Positions 9,302-18,263 of a stretch of DNA of 64,000 bases are shown here, piece after piece (position 1 is the first letter of the stretch; the number at the start of each line of letters is the position of its first letter). The stretch lies in assembly GCF_000243415.2 (NCBI RefSeq), contig NZ_KI912270.1, forward strand, positions 930,001-994,000. Reading direction: 5' to 3'. Position numbers and translations under genes: made by a program. The notes beneath the pieces were generated by a model that was not told where the DNA came from, ran no database searches, and worked only from the letters and a program-made list of their open reading frames with translations. Source of the DNA: Mycolicibacterium tusciae JS617. GTDB taxonomy: Bacteria; Actinomycetota; Actinomycetes; Mycobacteriales; Mycobacteriaceae.

Positions 9302-10890
9302 AGGTCGCTTTCATCGATCTCCACCGGATCCTTCGCGCCCGGCAGGAATGCATATGCGACGCAGACGACTCCGAAGAACACATAACCCAGCGCGACCGCC
9401 GGACTGGCCGCCCACGCCACCTCAGGTGCGTGGATGAGCCCGATGAACGAAAGCACCGCGCCGACGGCCGAGGCGATGGCCGCGTAGAGGAATTTCTTCT
9501 CGAGGATGAACGTCACCATCGTGCCCAGAATGAGGCCGACAAGCACCGCGCCCTCGCCAAGAGTCTTGAGACCCTCGTAGACCACGCCGGCACCGTTTAG
9601 TGCTTCCATACCGACCTCGGTCGCCGAGGTACCCGCCGCATTCAATGCGTTGTCGATGAGGCCATGCGCCCACTGGGCGAGGTTGGGCAGTATCGCGGCG
9701 ACCACCGCGATGGCGTGCAGCCGTGGTACCGCCTGGAACGCCTGCGCACCGATCAGAAGACCGATGTACAGCAGGATCGGCACGATCGCAGGTACCGGCA
9801 GCAGCGCCGCGAGCACACCGAAAAGGCCCAGGAAGCATAGAATTCCGATGACAACCCCGCTGGCGAGCGAGTAGCCGGCCCGGCCACCGGCGTCCTTCCA
9901 CCCGGGGTGGCCGATGTACACCGCCGGCGGGAACGGTGAGCCGAACGCCGACCCCACAACGGCGCCGGCGCCATCGGCAAGCAACACGCTGCGCAGGTTG
10001 AAGTTGTCGCCGGCGGCCGCGGCGCTCTCCACATTGCTCATCGCCTCGGTGAAGTTGTAGACGCCCAGCGGGATCGCGGTTCCCAGCAGCGGAGCGAGGT
10101 CGGCCAGGCCCCGGAACAGCATATCGATTCGCAGGTCCGGGATTCCGATCGCGATGTCGGAAACCGCCTGTCCGACATCAGGTGCCGACATATAGCCGCC
10201 CGCCCACCCGATCGCGGTACCGATAAGAAGCGCGACCAGTCCGACGGGGATGTTGCCCGGCAACTTCACGTTGGTGAAGAAGCCGATCAGGATGATGGCC
10301 AGCACCGGTAGACCGATCCAGGCCACCTCCCACATCTGCGCGGCGGGCCGCATCGAGATGAACGTGATCGAGATTCCGGCCAGCGTGCCGAGCATCGCCG
10401 CGCGAGGTGTCAACTTACGGATGTAGGGGCCGACGAACGCGCCGATCATCACGATCACGCCGATGAGGAAGGCCCATGCCAAGCCGGCTTGCCAGGCCTG
10501 GATGGGGTCGTCGGTGTTCAGGTACACCGGCAACATGACGACAAAGATCACGATGAACAGGTGCGGCACGCTCGGCCCGTAGGGGAGCGCCGTAACGTCG
10601 GTTCTGTTCTCCCGCCGGGCAAGTCGGCGCGCTAGGAACGTGTAGTACAGGTTTCCGAGGATCAGCGCCACGCCAAGGGCTGGCAGCACCGTTCCCAGCA
10701 CATCGCCCGCCGGAACGGCGATGACTCCGATCATCAGCGCCGTCAGTGTCAGGACGTTGACCAGGATGTTGAAACCGAGTCCGAAGAACGCGTTGAGGTC
10801 GCCGCGCGTCCACCACGGGATCGAGGGTGCACTGGGTGCGGGCGGATCCACCGAGGGGTCGGCGGGTGAATTGGTGACGTCGGTGCTCAT
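9286..10890 (-). CDS. NCS2-type (nucleobase/xanthine-uracil-like) permease
   Basis: A polytopic membrane protein of 534 residues with about 12-13 hydrophobic segments. NCS2-like features include LPYGPSVPHLF, the acidic GVYNFTEAMSNVESAAAAGD segment and SPFPPAVYIGHPGWK. It is likely to import a small ring compound or urea derivative with protons. The ATG at 10890, preceded by AAGGGAAC, is used; the open frame upstream is shadow of the neighbouring gene. It lies 11 bases after the biuret-hydrolase-like gene in the same operon, so biuret, cyanurate-like rings or pyrimidine products are plausible substrates. This is inferred from context only. Confidence 0.85.
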   Translation of the reverse strand: MSTDVTNSPADPSVDPPAPSAPSIPWWTRGDLNAFFGLGFNILVNVLTLTALMIGVIAVPAGDVLGTVLPALGVALILGNLYYTFLARRLARRENRTDVTALPYGPSVPHLFIVIFVVMLPVYLNTDDPIQAWQAGLAWAFLIGVIVMIGAFVGPYIRKLTPRAAMLGTLAGISITFISMRPAAQMWEVAWIGLPVLAIILIGFFTNVKLPGNIPVGLVALLIGTAIGWAGGYMSAPDVGQAVSDIAIGIPDLRIDMLFRGLADLAPLLGTAIPLGVYNFTEAMSNVESAAAAGDNFNLRSVLLADGAGAVVGSAFGSPFPPAVYIGHPGWKDAGGRAGYSLASGVVIGILCFLGLFGVLAALLPVPAIVPILLYIGLLIGAQAFQAVPRLHAIAVVAAILPNLAQWAHGLIDNALNAAGTSATEVGMEALNGAGVVYEGLKTLGEGAVLVGLILGTMVTFILEKKFLYAAIASAVGAVLSFIGLIHAPEVAWAASPAVALGYVFFGVVCVAYAFLPGAKDPVEIDESDLVAGH

Positions 10891-10901
10891 GGCAGTTCCC
10901 T

Positions 10902-11594
10902 TCAGGCGGCCGTGGCGGTCAGTGTCTGCAATGCGGGGACAACGGCGGCCACGTCGGCAACCCAGCCGAAGATGCCGCCCTGGGCCTTGACCATCTCCAG
11001 GCCCATGCGGTGGAACTCGGGGAAATAAGAACCCACACAATCGGATACGACCAAGCACTCGTAGCCGCGGTCGTTGGCCTCGCGGGTGGTTGTATGCACG
11101 CAGACCTCGGTGGTGACTCCGGTGATCAGCAATTGCGTGATACCCGCGGCCGCAAGTACATCCTGGAGTTCGGTGGCGTAGAACGCGCCCTTACCTGGTT
11201 TGTCGATGACGACCTCACCATCGATGGGCGCGAGTTCGTCGACGATGTCGTGCCCGTACTCGCCGCGGATCAGGATGCGCCCGTACTTGCCCGGATCGCC
11301 GATTCGCTTCGACGGCGCCCCGCGATTCAGCTTGGCCGGCGGGCAGTCCGACAGATCGGGCCGATGGCCTTCACGGGTGTGGATCACCATGATCCCCGCC
11401 GCCCGCGCCGCTGCGATCAAGGTCGCCAACGGAGGGACGACCTTCAATAGCCGGCCGACGTCGTTGCCAAGGCTTTCACCAAAACCGCCCGGCAGCAGGA
11501 AATCCCGCTGCATGTCGATGACTATCAGCGCCGTCTTGCCTTCGACGAGCGTGAACGGCGACGGTTCGGCCGTGACTTCGATGCTGTTGCTCAT
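10902..11594 (-). CDS. Biuret amidohydrolase-like isochorismatase family enzyme
   Basis: A cysteine hydrolase of 230 residues in the isochorismatase-like superfamily. The catalytic triad is visible: Asp in IVIDMQRDF, Lys in IDKPGKGAF and Cys in [11 protein letters not shown]. Long stretches match what I recall of biuret hydrolase Biu[39 protein letters not shown] and [10 protein letters not shown]. The predicted reaction is biuret to allophanate plus ammonia. ATG at 11594 overlaps the stop of the allophanate-hydrolase-like gene by 4 bases, which supports the pathway. A related ureide or ureidoacrylate substrate remains possible. Confidence 0.8.
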   Translation of the reverse strand: MSNSIEVTAEPSPFTLVEGKTALIVIDMQRDFLLPGGFGESLGNDVGRLLKVVPPLATLIAAARAAGIMVIHTREGHRPDLSDCPPAKLNRGAPSKRIGDPGKYGRILIRGEYGHDIVDELAPIDGEVVIDKPGKGAFYATELQDVLAAAGITQLLITGVTTEVCVHTTTREANDRGYECLVVSDCVGSYFPEFHRMGLEMVKAQGGIFGWVADVAAVVPALQTLTATAA

Positions 11595-12997
11595 ATGTGC
11601 TCCTCGACGGCGGCGGGATTGACGGATACGGGGGACGACGGTTCGCGTGGTTCGTCGAGCAGGTTCGCCGCGAATTGCAGGACGGTGTCGTCGGTCAGTG
11701 CGGCGCCGAGCAGCATCGCGCTGTAGGGGCGGCCGTCCGGTGTGGTGCCCAACGGAATTGCGACGCCAAGCAGGTCGAGCAGATTTCCGAAATGCGTGTA
11801 GTGGCCGAGCATCGTGTTGCAGTCGATCGGCGACGCGAGCACCTCGGGTACGGTGAACGTGGTTCCGATGGTGGGCACCACCAGCACATCCATCGACTGC
11901 CACAGCCGCGCCGCCGATGCCTTGAGCTCGGCCAGCCGCTGTAACGCCGCGAAGGTGTCGACCGCCGTGTACCTCTGCCCACCAATCAGGATTTCGCGCA
12001 CTACGGGGTGGATGGAATCCGGTTGCGCGGCAAGAAAATCGCCGAACTCCACCAGGCGCTCGGCGACCCACGGGCCCTGGTACAGCAGCGAGCCGGCTGC
12101 CAGAAATGGTTCAAGCGACACGTCGACAACGGTGCAGACCCGAGACGCCTGCGCGCGAAACGCCATGTGCGCGTCCCGCATCGTGGTGTCGCCGAAAAAT
12201 TCCAGTTCCTCGACGGGCGGCAAGCCCACCCGAATCGGGCCACCGCCATAGCTCGGTCCACGGTCTCGCGTCCAGGCGTCGGCGTCGTCGCGGCCGGCCA
12301 TCACGGTGAAGACGCGGTCGACGTCGTCGATCGAACCGGCCATCACGCTGATGCAGTCCAGCGATTTGCATGCCGGGACGAGGCCGACCGTGCTGATCAG
12401 ACCGCGCGACGGCTTGAACCCGATGACTCCGTTGAGTGCTGCGGGGACACGTCCCGACCCGGCGGTGTCGGTGGCCACGGCGAACGGCACCTGCCCCAGC
12501 GCCACGGCCAGCGCCGAACCCGAACTCGAACCGCCGGAGATCATGTCGCGCCCGTACACACTGCGCGGAATCCGGTGGGGGGTACGGGTCCCGTTCAGCC
12601 CCGTCGCGAACTGGTCCAGGCTGGTCTTGCCGACGTATAACGCGCCGGCGTCGAGCAAGCGCTGCACCACCGGTGCAGTCGCCGTCGCGATGTAGGCGTA
12701 ATCAGGGCACGCCAAGGTGGTAGCGACGCCCTCAACGTCGATGCTGTCCTTGACCCCGAAGGGAACCCCGTAGAGCGGCAAGGTCCTTGCACCAGGACGC
12801 TTCTCGATCTCCTCGGCCGCCGCGAGCAACTGTTCACGCGGGACGGTGGACAGCCAGGTGCCGTCGTCCCCACGGGCCGCGATGGCGTCGGCGACCCGGG
12901 CGGCGGTCTTGGTCGGTGATCCGGTCCCGCCTGCATGCGATTCCAGGATCTCGGACACGGAAGGTCCGATGCACGGGCCGTGCGCGTCAGCAGCCAT
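11591..12997 (-). CDS. Allophanate hydrolase-like amidase
   Basis: Amidase-signature enzyme of 468 residues. The Ser-cisSer-Lys triad is visible: GVKDSIDV (Lys) and [15 protein letters not shown] (both Ser). [14 protein letters not shown] is typical of the AtzF/DUR2 allophanate hydrolase branch rather than GatA. It should hydrolyse allophanate, the product of biuret hydrolysis. Full allophanate hydrolases have a C-terminal domain and are about 600 residues; that domain is absent here, as in some short homologues. ATG at 12997. A 17-bp palindrome sits directly upstream at its ribosome site. Confidence 0.82.
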   Translation of the reverse strand: MAADAHGPCIGPSVSEILESHAGGTGSPTKTAARVADAIAARGDDGTWLSTVPREQLLAAAEEIEKRPGARTLPLYGVPFGVKDSIDVEGVATTLACPDYAYIATATAPVVQRLLDAGALYVGKTSLDQFATGLNGTRTPHRIPRSVYGRDMISGGSSSGSALAVALGQVPFAVATDTAGSGRVPAALNGVIGFKPSRGLISTVGLVPACKSLDCISVMAGSIDDVDRVFTVMAGRDDADAWTRDRGPSYGGGPIRVGLPPVEELEFFGDTTMRDAHMAFRAQASRVCTVVDVSLEPFLAAGSLLYQGPWVAERLVEFGDFLAAQPDSIHPVVREILIGGQRYTAVDTFAALQRLAELKASAARLWQSMDVLVVPTIGTTFTVPEVLASPIDCNTMLGHYTHFGNLLDLLGVAIPLGTTPDGRPYSAMLLGAALTDDTVLQFAANLLDEPREPSSPVSVNPAAVEEHI

Positions 12998-12999
12998 AA

Positions 13000-13016
13000 C
13001 TGTCGATTGTCGACAG
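13000..13016. promoter_or_regulatory. Candidate GntR operator at the start of the allophanate hydrolase-like gene
   Basis: Perfect inverted repeat CTGTCGA-TTG-TCGACAG, 2 bases upstream of the minus-strand ATG at 12997. The core TTGTCGACA resembles operators of FCD-type GntR regulators, and the gene for such a regulator is immediately upstream. Its position over the ribosome site suggests repression or an internal promoter. Confidence 0.55.
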
Positions 13017-13066
13017 AATGATGGCGATCTCGGGTCAGGTGTGTGTCGTTCGTGTTAGCGATCGTG

Positions 13067-13738
13067 TCAGCGCTGCAGTCGCGAGTTGAGATAGTCGAGA
13101 TGGCCGTGCTCATTCAGCGCGGCGATGACGACCGACTGATCGTTGGTCGCGAGCGCCGCCAGGATCGCTTGATGCCGGTCGATGCCGTCACGCGCGCTGC
13201 GGTGGCGCGCCTCGGCCCGGAAGTTCATGGCCATCGGCAACTGCAGTTTCAGCAAGATGGGTTCGAGCGCGATATCGAGTTGGCGGTTGCCGGCGAGCCC
13301 TACCACAGCCGCGTGGAAGCGACGATGCGCATCGTCGCGGTCGAGGTCGTCGGTGGCGATGCGCATCGCGTCCAATGCCGCCCGCACCGTCTGCAGAGAC
13401 GTGTCGACATCCGCGAGCGGTAGCGCCGTCTCGATCGCGTGACATTCCAGCACTTGCCGTAGCGCGAAGAGTTGCAGGATGTCCTCCGGCGACCACTCGG
13501 CCACGCGTGAACCCCGGCGCGGGAAACGTTCGACCAGACCCTGTTGAGCAAGCAACCGCAACGCCTCTCGCAGGGGCGCCCTGCTGATTCCGAGGTCAGC
13601 GCAGAGTTGTTCCTCGACGACCTTGTCTCCGGGTTGTAGAGCGCCGCTGAGAATGGCGTCGCGCAGGCGGTGTTCGGCCAGTTCCACGAGCGTCGCAGGC
13701 AGCGCCCTGCGCTCAGTGTGGAGCCGTGGCGCAGCCAT
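13067..13738 (-). CDS. GntR family regulator (FCD type)
   Basis: A 223-residue regulator. An N-terminal winged helix (AEHRLRDAILSGALQPGDKV, EEQLCADLGISRAPLREALR, GLVERFPRRGSRVAEW) is followed by an all-helical FCD ligand domain with His/Asp metal-type residues ([26 protein letters not shown]). ATG 13738 gives MAAPRLHTERR; the open frame further upstream lacks family similarity. It is the first gene of the same-strand series GntR, allophanate hydrolase-like, biuret hydrolase-like, permease, with a 69-base gap holding a palindrome. It probably senses a pathway intermediate. Confidence 0.88.
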   Translation of the reverse strand: MAAPRLHTERRALPATLVELAEHRLRDAILSGALQPGDKVVEEQLCADLGISRAPLREALRLLAQQGLVERFPRRGSRVAEWSPEDILQLFALRQVLECHAIETALPLADVDTSLQTVRAALDAMRIATDDLDRDDAHRRFHAAVVGLAGNRQLDIALEPILLKLQLPMAMNFRAEARHRSARDGIDRHQAILAALATNDQSVVIAALNEHGHLDYLNSRLQR

Positions 13739-13916
13739 GGCGGTCAATCGTAGGAACTTATCGTCAGGTTCGCTTCGTTGTCGGCGGATGGCGAACCTGA
13801 CCACAACGATGCCAAGCGTGCCTGAGCAGGCCGAACGACCGATCGAACTCGGGTTCACCGGATCGCGGGTCTGACCGCCGATCGGGTGCGGGAGGTGAGG
13901 TCGGCCGGTGGCAGGC

Positions 13917-14735
13917 TCACCGTCGACGGGTGACGCCCTGCCGAACCCCGTGTGCGGCATCCACGAACGGCAGGACAGTGTCCAACCAGGCCGTCGGCTC
14001 GGACGAGAACACGACGTGTCCGGTGCCAAACGCCTCGAACGTCGACCCTTCAATGGCCTCGGCTATCTTCCTGCCCCACCGCACCGGGGCGGTCGGATCC
14101 TTCGCGCCCCAGGTGATCAGCACGGGTGCGGTAATTCGGGCGGCTTTCATCCGTAGGTCGTGCTCGGGCTCAGTGAAGCTCTTCCACAGTGCGGCAGCGG
14201 TTTTCGCGCCGCCGACGGTCTTGGCGCGACCTACCACACGATGCACGATTGCTTTGTCGGAGTCGGTCTGTGGCTGCATGTAGGCGCGGACGAAGGTTCC
14301 GAACACCGCCCTGATCACGGCCGGCCGGCCCATCACAGCGCACATGGCGCGGGTGAACACGCTGTGCGGGGTGAAACCTCCCGTATTGACAAGAACGACG
14401 CCCGAAACCCGCTCCTGGCGTTCGAGCGCCAGCCGGCACGCCGCGTATCCGCCGACGGAGTTGCCCACGACGACAAGATTCCGTAGATCGAGCACGTCGG
14501 CGAACTCGACCAGCAGATCGCCGAAGTGAACAGCCCGCAGGGGTGTCGATGGCGGGGGAGAGGCGCCATGCCCCGGCCAGTCGAGCATGAGCACGCGACG
14601 TCGCGGCGTGAGTTCGGCGCGCACGGCGTCGAAATCGGTGTGGTCGTGCAGTGCAGCATGCAACAACACAATCGGGGGACCCGAACCCTCGTCGGAGTAG
14701 AACACCGTTCCCAGTGAGGTCTGCAGCGTGGGCAT
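13917..14735 (-). CDS. Alpha/beta hydrolase
   Basis: A 272-residue alpha/beta hydrolase without a signal peptide. The oxyanion region is VLLHAALHD, the nucleophile elbow GNSVGG, the acid probably Asp in WGAKDPTAP and the His in FGTGHVVFSSEP. The substrate is unknown. ATG 14735 is preceded by AAAGGA. It is divergent from the TetR gene at 14811 across a palindromic operator, so it is the likely target of that repressor. Confidence 0.82.
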   Translation of the reverse strand: MPTLQTSLGTVFYSDEGSGPPIVLLHAALHDHTDFDAVRAELTPRRRVLMLDWPGHGASPPPSTPLRAVHFGDLLVEFADVLDLRNLVVVGNSVGGYAACRLALERQERVSGVVLVNTGGFTPHSVFTRAMCAVMGRPAVIRAVFGTFVRAYMQPQTDSDKAIVHRVVGRAKTVGGAKTAAALWKSFTEPEHDLRMKAARITAPVLITWGAKDPTAPVRWGRKIAEAIEGSTFEAFGTGHVVFSSEPTAWLDTVLPFVDAAHGVRQGVTRRR

Positions 14736-14748
14736 CGGAATCCTTTCA

Positions 14749-14768
14749 TTGACCGGTCGGTCGGTCAA
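14749..14768. promoter_or_regulatory. TetR operator between divergent hydrolase and regulator
   Basis: TTGACCG-6 bases-CGGTCAA inverted repeat with 7-bp arms, containing three ACCGGTC/GGTCGGTC-type steps. It is 13 bases from the hydrolase ATG and 42 bases from the regulator GTG, and typical of TetR operators in mycobacteria. Confidence 0.65.
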
Positions 14769-14810
14769 ATATACCGTATGCTGGAGACAACGTTCTGGCA
14801 AGGAGACCCG

Positions 14811-15377
14811 GTGGAAGTAGCCAACAAGCGGGTGGCCGCGGCCCAGCAGACACGGGCCAACCTGATAGAGACCGGCTTGGTGCTCGCCGAAGACCTTGGA
14901 CTCGAAGGTCTGAGTGTCAACGCCGTCGTCGCCGCCGCAGGGGTGTCGAAAGGCACGTTCTTCCACCACTTTCCGGACCGGGTGTCCTATCTCGTCGCCC
15001 TGCACCGCCGCTTTCACGACGTGCTGTTCGAAGAGGTCACGGCGGCGATCGGCGGTCTGAAACCGGGCAAAGACCGACTGGCCGTCGCCGCGCGTACCTA
15101 CCTCGACGGCTGCCTGCGCGATCGCGGCGTCAAGGCGCTGCTACTGGAAGCCCGCGGCCATCTCCCGATCGCCGACGAGGTGACGCGGCGCAATCGGATG
15201 AATGTCGACGCCGTGGCGGCGGACTTCACCGCGCTCGGATGGGCCCATCCCCGCCAGGCGGCGCGGCTCTGGGTCGCGGCCACTGCAGAATGCGCGCTGA
15301 TCGAACTCGAACGGGGCCGTCGCGACACCGCAGCCCGCGCGACGCTCAACGATCTGGTCGGTGGGGCACGCGGTTGA
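14811..15377 (+). CDS. TetR family transcriptional regulator
   Basis: A 188-residue regulator with HTH SVNAVVAAAGVSKGTFFHHFPDRVSYL and a helical effector domain (EARGHLPIADEVTRRN). GTG 14811 is preferred to the upstream ATG 14778 because AAGGAG stands 5 bases before it and it gives the usual short arm before the HTH. It is divergent from the alpha/beta hydrolase across the palindrome at 14749-14768, so it should repress both. Confidence 0.87.
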   Translation: MEVANKRVAAAQQTRANLIETGLVLAEDLGLEGLSVNAVVAAAGVSKGTFFHHFPDRVSYLVALHRRFHDVLFEEVTAAIGGLKPGKDRLAVAARTYLDGCLRDRGVKALLLEARGHLPIADEVTRRNRMNVDAVAADFTALGWAHPRQAARLWVAATAECALIELERGRRDTAARATLNDLVGGARG

Positions 15378-15390
15378 TTCGACAACCTCT

Positions 15391-15408
15391 ACTAGAACGT
15401 GTTCTAGT
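15391..15408. promoter_or_regulatory. KstR-like operator
   Basis: ACTAGAAC-GT-GTTCTAGT, with perfect 8-bp arms. The core TAGAACGTGTTCTA fits the published KstR consensus TnnAACnnGTTnnA exactly. It ends 6 bases before the ATG of the hotdog thioesterase, so it would block a short-leader or leaderless transcript. Confidence 0.6.
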
Positions 15409-15414
15409 GCACAG

Positions 15415-16041
15415 ATGGTGCAGTACACCGATATCGGAGACGTCTCCGCTGTGGAAGTCGGCCGCATGCGCAGCGTCTACGGGGCGCTCGCGGAGTCGGT
15501 CCGCGAGCTCATCGACGCGACGATCCGTACCGAGGTCGACGCAGACGAAGTGGCCGCGGTCAGAGCCGAGATCGACGCCGCGACAGCACGGTTGCGGTCC
15601 AAGCAGTGCGACGGGCCATTCGGGGTGCGCTTCACCACGGGTGGGGATCGTTTGCCGTGGGGAAACCCGGTGGTCGGGATCCGCAATCCGATCGCACCGC
15701 CGCTGCGGATTCAGCGCGACACCGACGGCCGGGTCTTCACCGACTTTCATCTGGGTGCGGCATATGAAGGTCCGCCGGGCCACGTGCACGGGGGTGTCTC
15801 CGCACTGGTCCTCGACCATGTGCTTGGCGAAATGGCCGCCAATGAAGAGATGCCACGCTTCACCGGCACCATCACGCTGCGCTATCTGCGACCCACCCGG
15901 TTGGGAGACCTGCACGCCGAGGCGAGAATCACCCGTATCGACGGATTCAAGGCTTACGCGGCCGGTCATCTCGCGGACGACGAGGGCATCACCGTCGAGG
16001 CAGAGGGCGTCTTCATCCAGCCGAAGTGGGCTCGCGGCTAG
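15415..16041 (+). CDS. Hotdog-fold (PaaI-like) acyl-CoA thioesterase
   Basis: A 208-residue protein. The C-terminal half is a 4HBT/PaaI hotdog domain: GPPGHVHGGVSALVLDHVLGEMA holds the HGG motif and the helix Asp. Then come GTITLRYLRPTRLGDL and EAEGVFIQPKW. The N-terminal 90 residues form a helical region (VYGALAESVRELIDA) seen in mycobacterial versions. It predicts hydrolysis of acyl-CoA thioesters. The ATG at 15415 has no clear ribosome site and sits just after a KstR-like box, which suggests a leaderless message and a link to sterol or fatty-acid catabolism. The 3' end overlaps the convergent FUSC gene by 29 bases. Confidence 0.85.
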   Translation: MVQYTDIGDVSAVEVGRMRSVYGALAESVRELIDATIRTEVDADEVAAVRAEIDAATARLRSKQCDGPFGVRFTTGGDRLPWGNPVVGIRNPIAPPLRIQRDTDGRVFTDFHLGAAYEGPPGHVHGGVSALVLDHVLGEMAANEEMPRFTGTITLRYLRPTRLGDLHAEARITRIDGFKAYAAGHLADDEGITVEAEGVFIQPKWARG

Positions 16042-18001
16042 GGACGATACCGGTGAGGCTGCGCGTGATGGCCGCGATCTCGGCGACCAGGACCCGCGCC
16101 GCGCCTTTGTCACCTGGGACCAGCGCAGCCTGCGTCCGCACCAGCTTGTCCGCCGCCGACAACGCGGCGACGTCGACTGTCCAGGGCAGTGCCGGATTCG
16201 GCGGAGCCCCCCGCAACGCTTCGACATAGTCGTCGACCGCCGCGATGAAATCGGGAGTGAGCGTGGTGGGGGACTGGGTTGGCAGACTGCGCTCCAGCGA
16301 CGTGCACGCGCTGGTGACCGCGTTGAGTGCCGCGCGGTAGGACCTCAGCCACCGACGTAATTCCCGTGAGTCCATCCGCGCCGCCCCGGACGCGGCTTCG
16401 AATGCGGCGCGCGCACGAAAGGCGCGCTGCCACGCCGCCGACATCGCATCGGCAGGGTGATCGAGTTCATGGACGAACGCTTTGACCACCGTTGCCGCAT
16501 AATCGATTTCGGTCTTGAGCAATTCGCCGGCGCGTTGTTGCAACCGTGTCAACGCGTGGTCGGGCAACACCACGTGCGCCATCACGGCCAGTCCGCCGCC
16601 GATCACCACTGAGAACAGCCGGTCCTCCACCGTTGCACCCGCGGCGGCGCCGTTGATTTCCAGCAGAAACACCACGGCCGCTGCCGTCCCTGCGCTTGCC
16701 GCCATGAAGCCGAACCGCTCCACCCAGTAGGTGATGGCCAGACACGCCACGGTCAACACCGCGGCCGTCACCCCCGTCGGCGACCAGATCATGGTGACCA
16801 GTGACGCGAGGAGAATTCCACCGGACAGGCCCCCGACGCGCCCGACGCAGCGGGTGTAGGTGTGTGCCGTCTCCGGTCGGAGCACGAACAGGACCGTCAG
16901 TGCGATCCAGTGGCCGTGCGCGATCGGGGCGAACCGATCGGCGGCAGTCGCCAGCGCGGCCGCCGCCGACAACCTCACCGCATGGCGCAGGATTGGTGAC
17001 GCCCAGGTCAGATGGGCCCGGACCTCGGTCAAGGCCGACCGTAGCGGGCTGATGACGTCCGGCTGGAGCAGATCCGGAAACCGGAACTCGGCCGCCTCCT
17101 GCAGTTGCTTCGAGAACCGTTGTGCCGCTGTCGCTTCCGGCCCGCTCAGCGCCGTCACCGCGGTGTCGACGCGAACCAGGGCATGCTCGGCTTCGCGCCG
17201 CGCGTTGTGTTTGTTCTCGGCGATCGCGTCGAGCGCGACCGCCGCGTCGTTCAGCATCTGCGAAATACGGTCCCGCTCATCGTCGTGGGTCCCACCCAGC
17301 GCGAGTAGTGACCCCATCAATCGCTCGGGCAGCCGATGCCCGCCGTGGTAGGCCTCCGGCCGCCTGGTGGCCTGGGTGTCGGCGAACGCATCCCGCAGCC
17401 ACGTCAGTTGGGCCGCGTCCAGGCGCGAGTCGCTATCCGCGGCGATGCGCCGGGCATCGGTCGCCAGCGACCGATAGGCCCACGCCAGTGCATCGCTCTG
17501 CGTTCGCCAGCGTTGTGGCGGCCAGACCGCGATCAGCGCCGCCTGCACACAGCCGGCAGCGATCGTGAGGATCGTCGGCAACGCGACAGATGTCACCGAA
17601 GGTGTGGCCGCCGGCGCAACGATCAGCAGAGCACTGCCTGCCGCTGCGACGAGGCCAGCATTCTTCCCGAGCGCCCACTGCATTCCGGCGGCCAGGCACC
17701 ACACCGCCACGACGACGATGAACAGGACGCTGTACGCCGACGTCAGTGAGCCAACCAAGACGGCGCCACCCATCTGCAGCGCCACGATGACGACAAGTTG
17801 CACGCGTCCGCCGGGGCTGTCCTGCAACGCAATGGCGCCACACACCACGCCGGCCCCCGCGACCCACATCGCGGCGGCACCGGTATCGAGGGCAATGGCG
17901 AGGATGGCCATCGCCAGGACTCCGAGCAGGCTGCGAACCACCGCGCCGATGTCCGGCGTGGGCGGCTTCAAAGCGTCGAAGACCCGACTGCCGGCGAACA
18001 T
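16013..18001 (-). CDS. FUSC family membrane transporter
   Basis: A 662-residue inner-membrane protein. It has two hydrophobic blocks (about residues 20-160 and 355-480) separated by a soluble helical region, plus a soluble C-terminal domain. This is the duplicated layout of fusaric acid/aromatic acid efflux proteins (FUSC). Motifs such as HGHWIALTVLFVLRPETAHTYTRCVGRVGG match the FUSC_2 core. It is probably an exporter of aromatic or lipophilic acids; the substrate is unknown. ATG 18001. It overlaps the thioesterase tail by 29 bases in convergent orientation. Confidence 0.85.
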   Translation of the reverse strand: MFAGSRVFDALKPPTPDIGAVVRSLLGVLAMAILAIALDTGAAAMWVAGAGVVCGAIALQDSPGGRVQLVVIVALQMGGAVLVGSLTSAYSVLFIVVVAVWCLAAGMQWALGKNAGLVAAAGSALLIVAPAATPSVTSVALPTILTIAAGCVQAALIAVWPPQRWRTQSDALAWAYRSLATDARRIAADSDSRLDAAQLTWLRDAFADTQATRRPEAYHGGHRLPERLMGSLLALGGTHDDERDRISQMLNDAAVALDAIAENKHNARREAEHALVRVDTAVTALSGPEATAAQRFSKQLQEAAEFRFPDLLQPDVISPLRSALTEVRAHLTWASPILRHAVRLSAAAALATAADRFAPIAHGHWIALTVLFVLRPETAHTYTRCVGRVGGLSGGILLASLVTMIWSPTGVTAAVLTVACLAITYWVERFGFMAASAGTAAAVVFLLEINGAAAGATVEDRLFSVVIGGGLAVMAHVVLPDHALTRLQQRAGELLKTEIDYAATVVKAFVHELDHPADAMSAAWQRAFRARAAFEAASGAARMDSRELRRWLRSYRAALNAVTSACTSLERSLPTQSPTTLTPDFIAAVDDYVEALRGAPPNPALPWTVDVAALSAADKLVRTQAALVPGDKGAARVLVAEIAAITRSLTGIVPSREPTSAG

Positions 18002-18263
18002 CCCCCCATTCTGACGTCATTGGTCTCGCTCGACGGTTGAACTCGCCCCGAGTCACCAGACCAAAATCCGCAACTTCTGCCTACGGACGGCACGTCTCGG
18101 AAGTTTGGCCCTAGTGCCGGGTTCGCCTGCCGCACCGGTATATGACCGGTCCCGCTTACGTATTCGTCAGCGGTTTCGGTGCCGTTCGTCTTCGATTCGG
18201 CTGTACAGATTCTCCTCGCCCGATAGACTCGGCCCCAGGTCAACAGAGCTCCGGGAGGTGCCG
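18002..18263. other. Intergenic promoter region before the hydrolase cluster
   Basis: A 262-base space between the outward-reading FUSC gene and the plus-strand cluster. It must hold two divergent promoters. No clear operator palindrome was found by eye, and no gene beyond the small ORF that begins at 18264. Confidence 0.5.
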
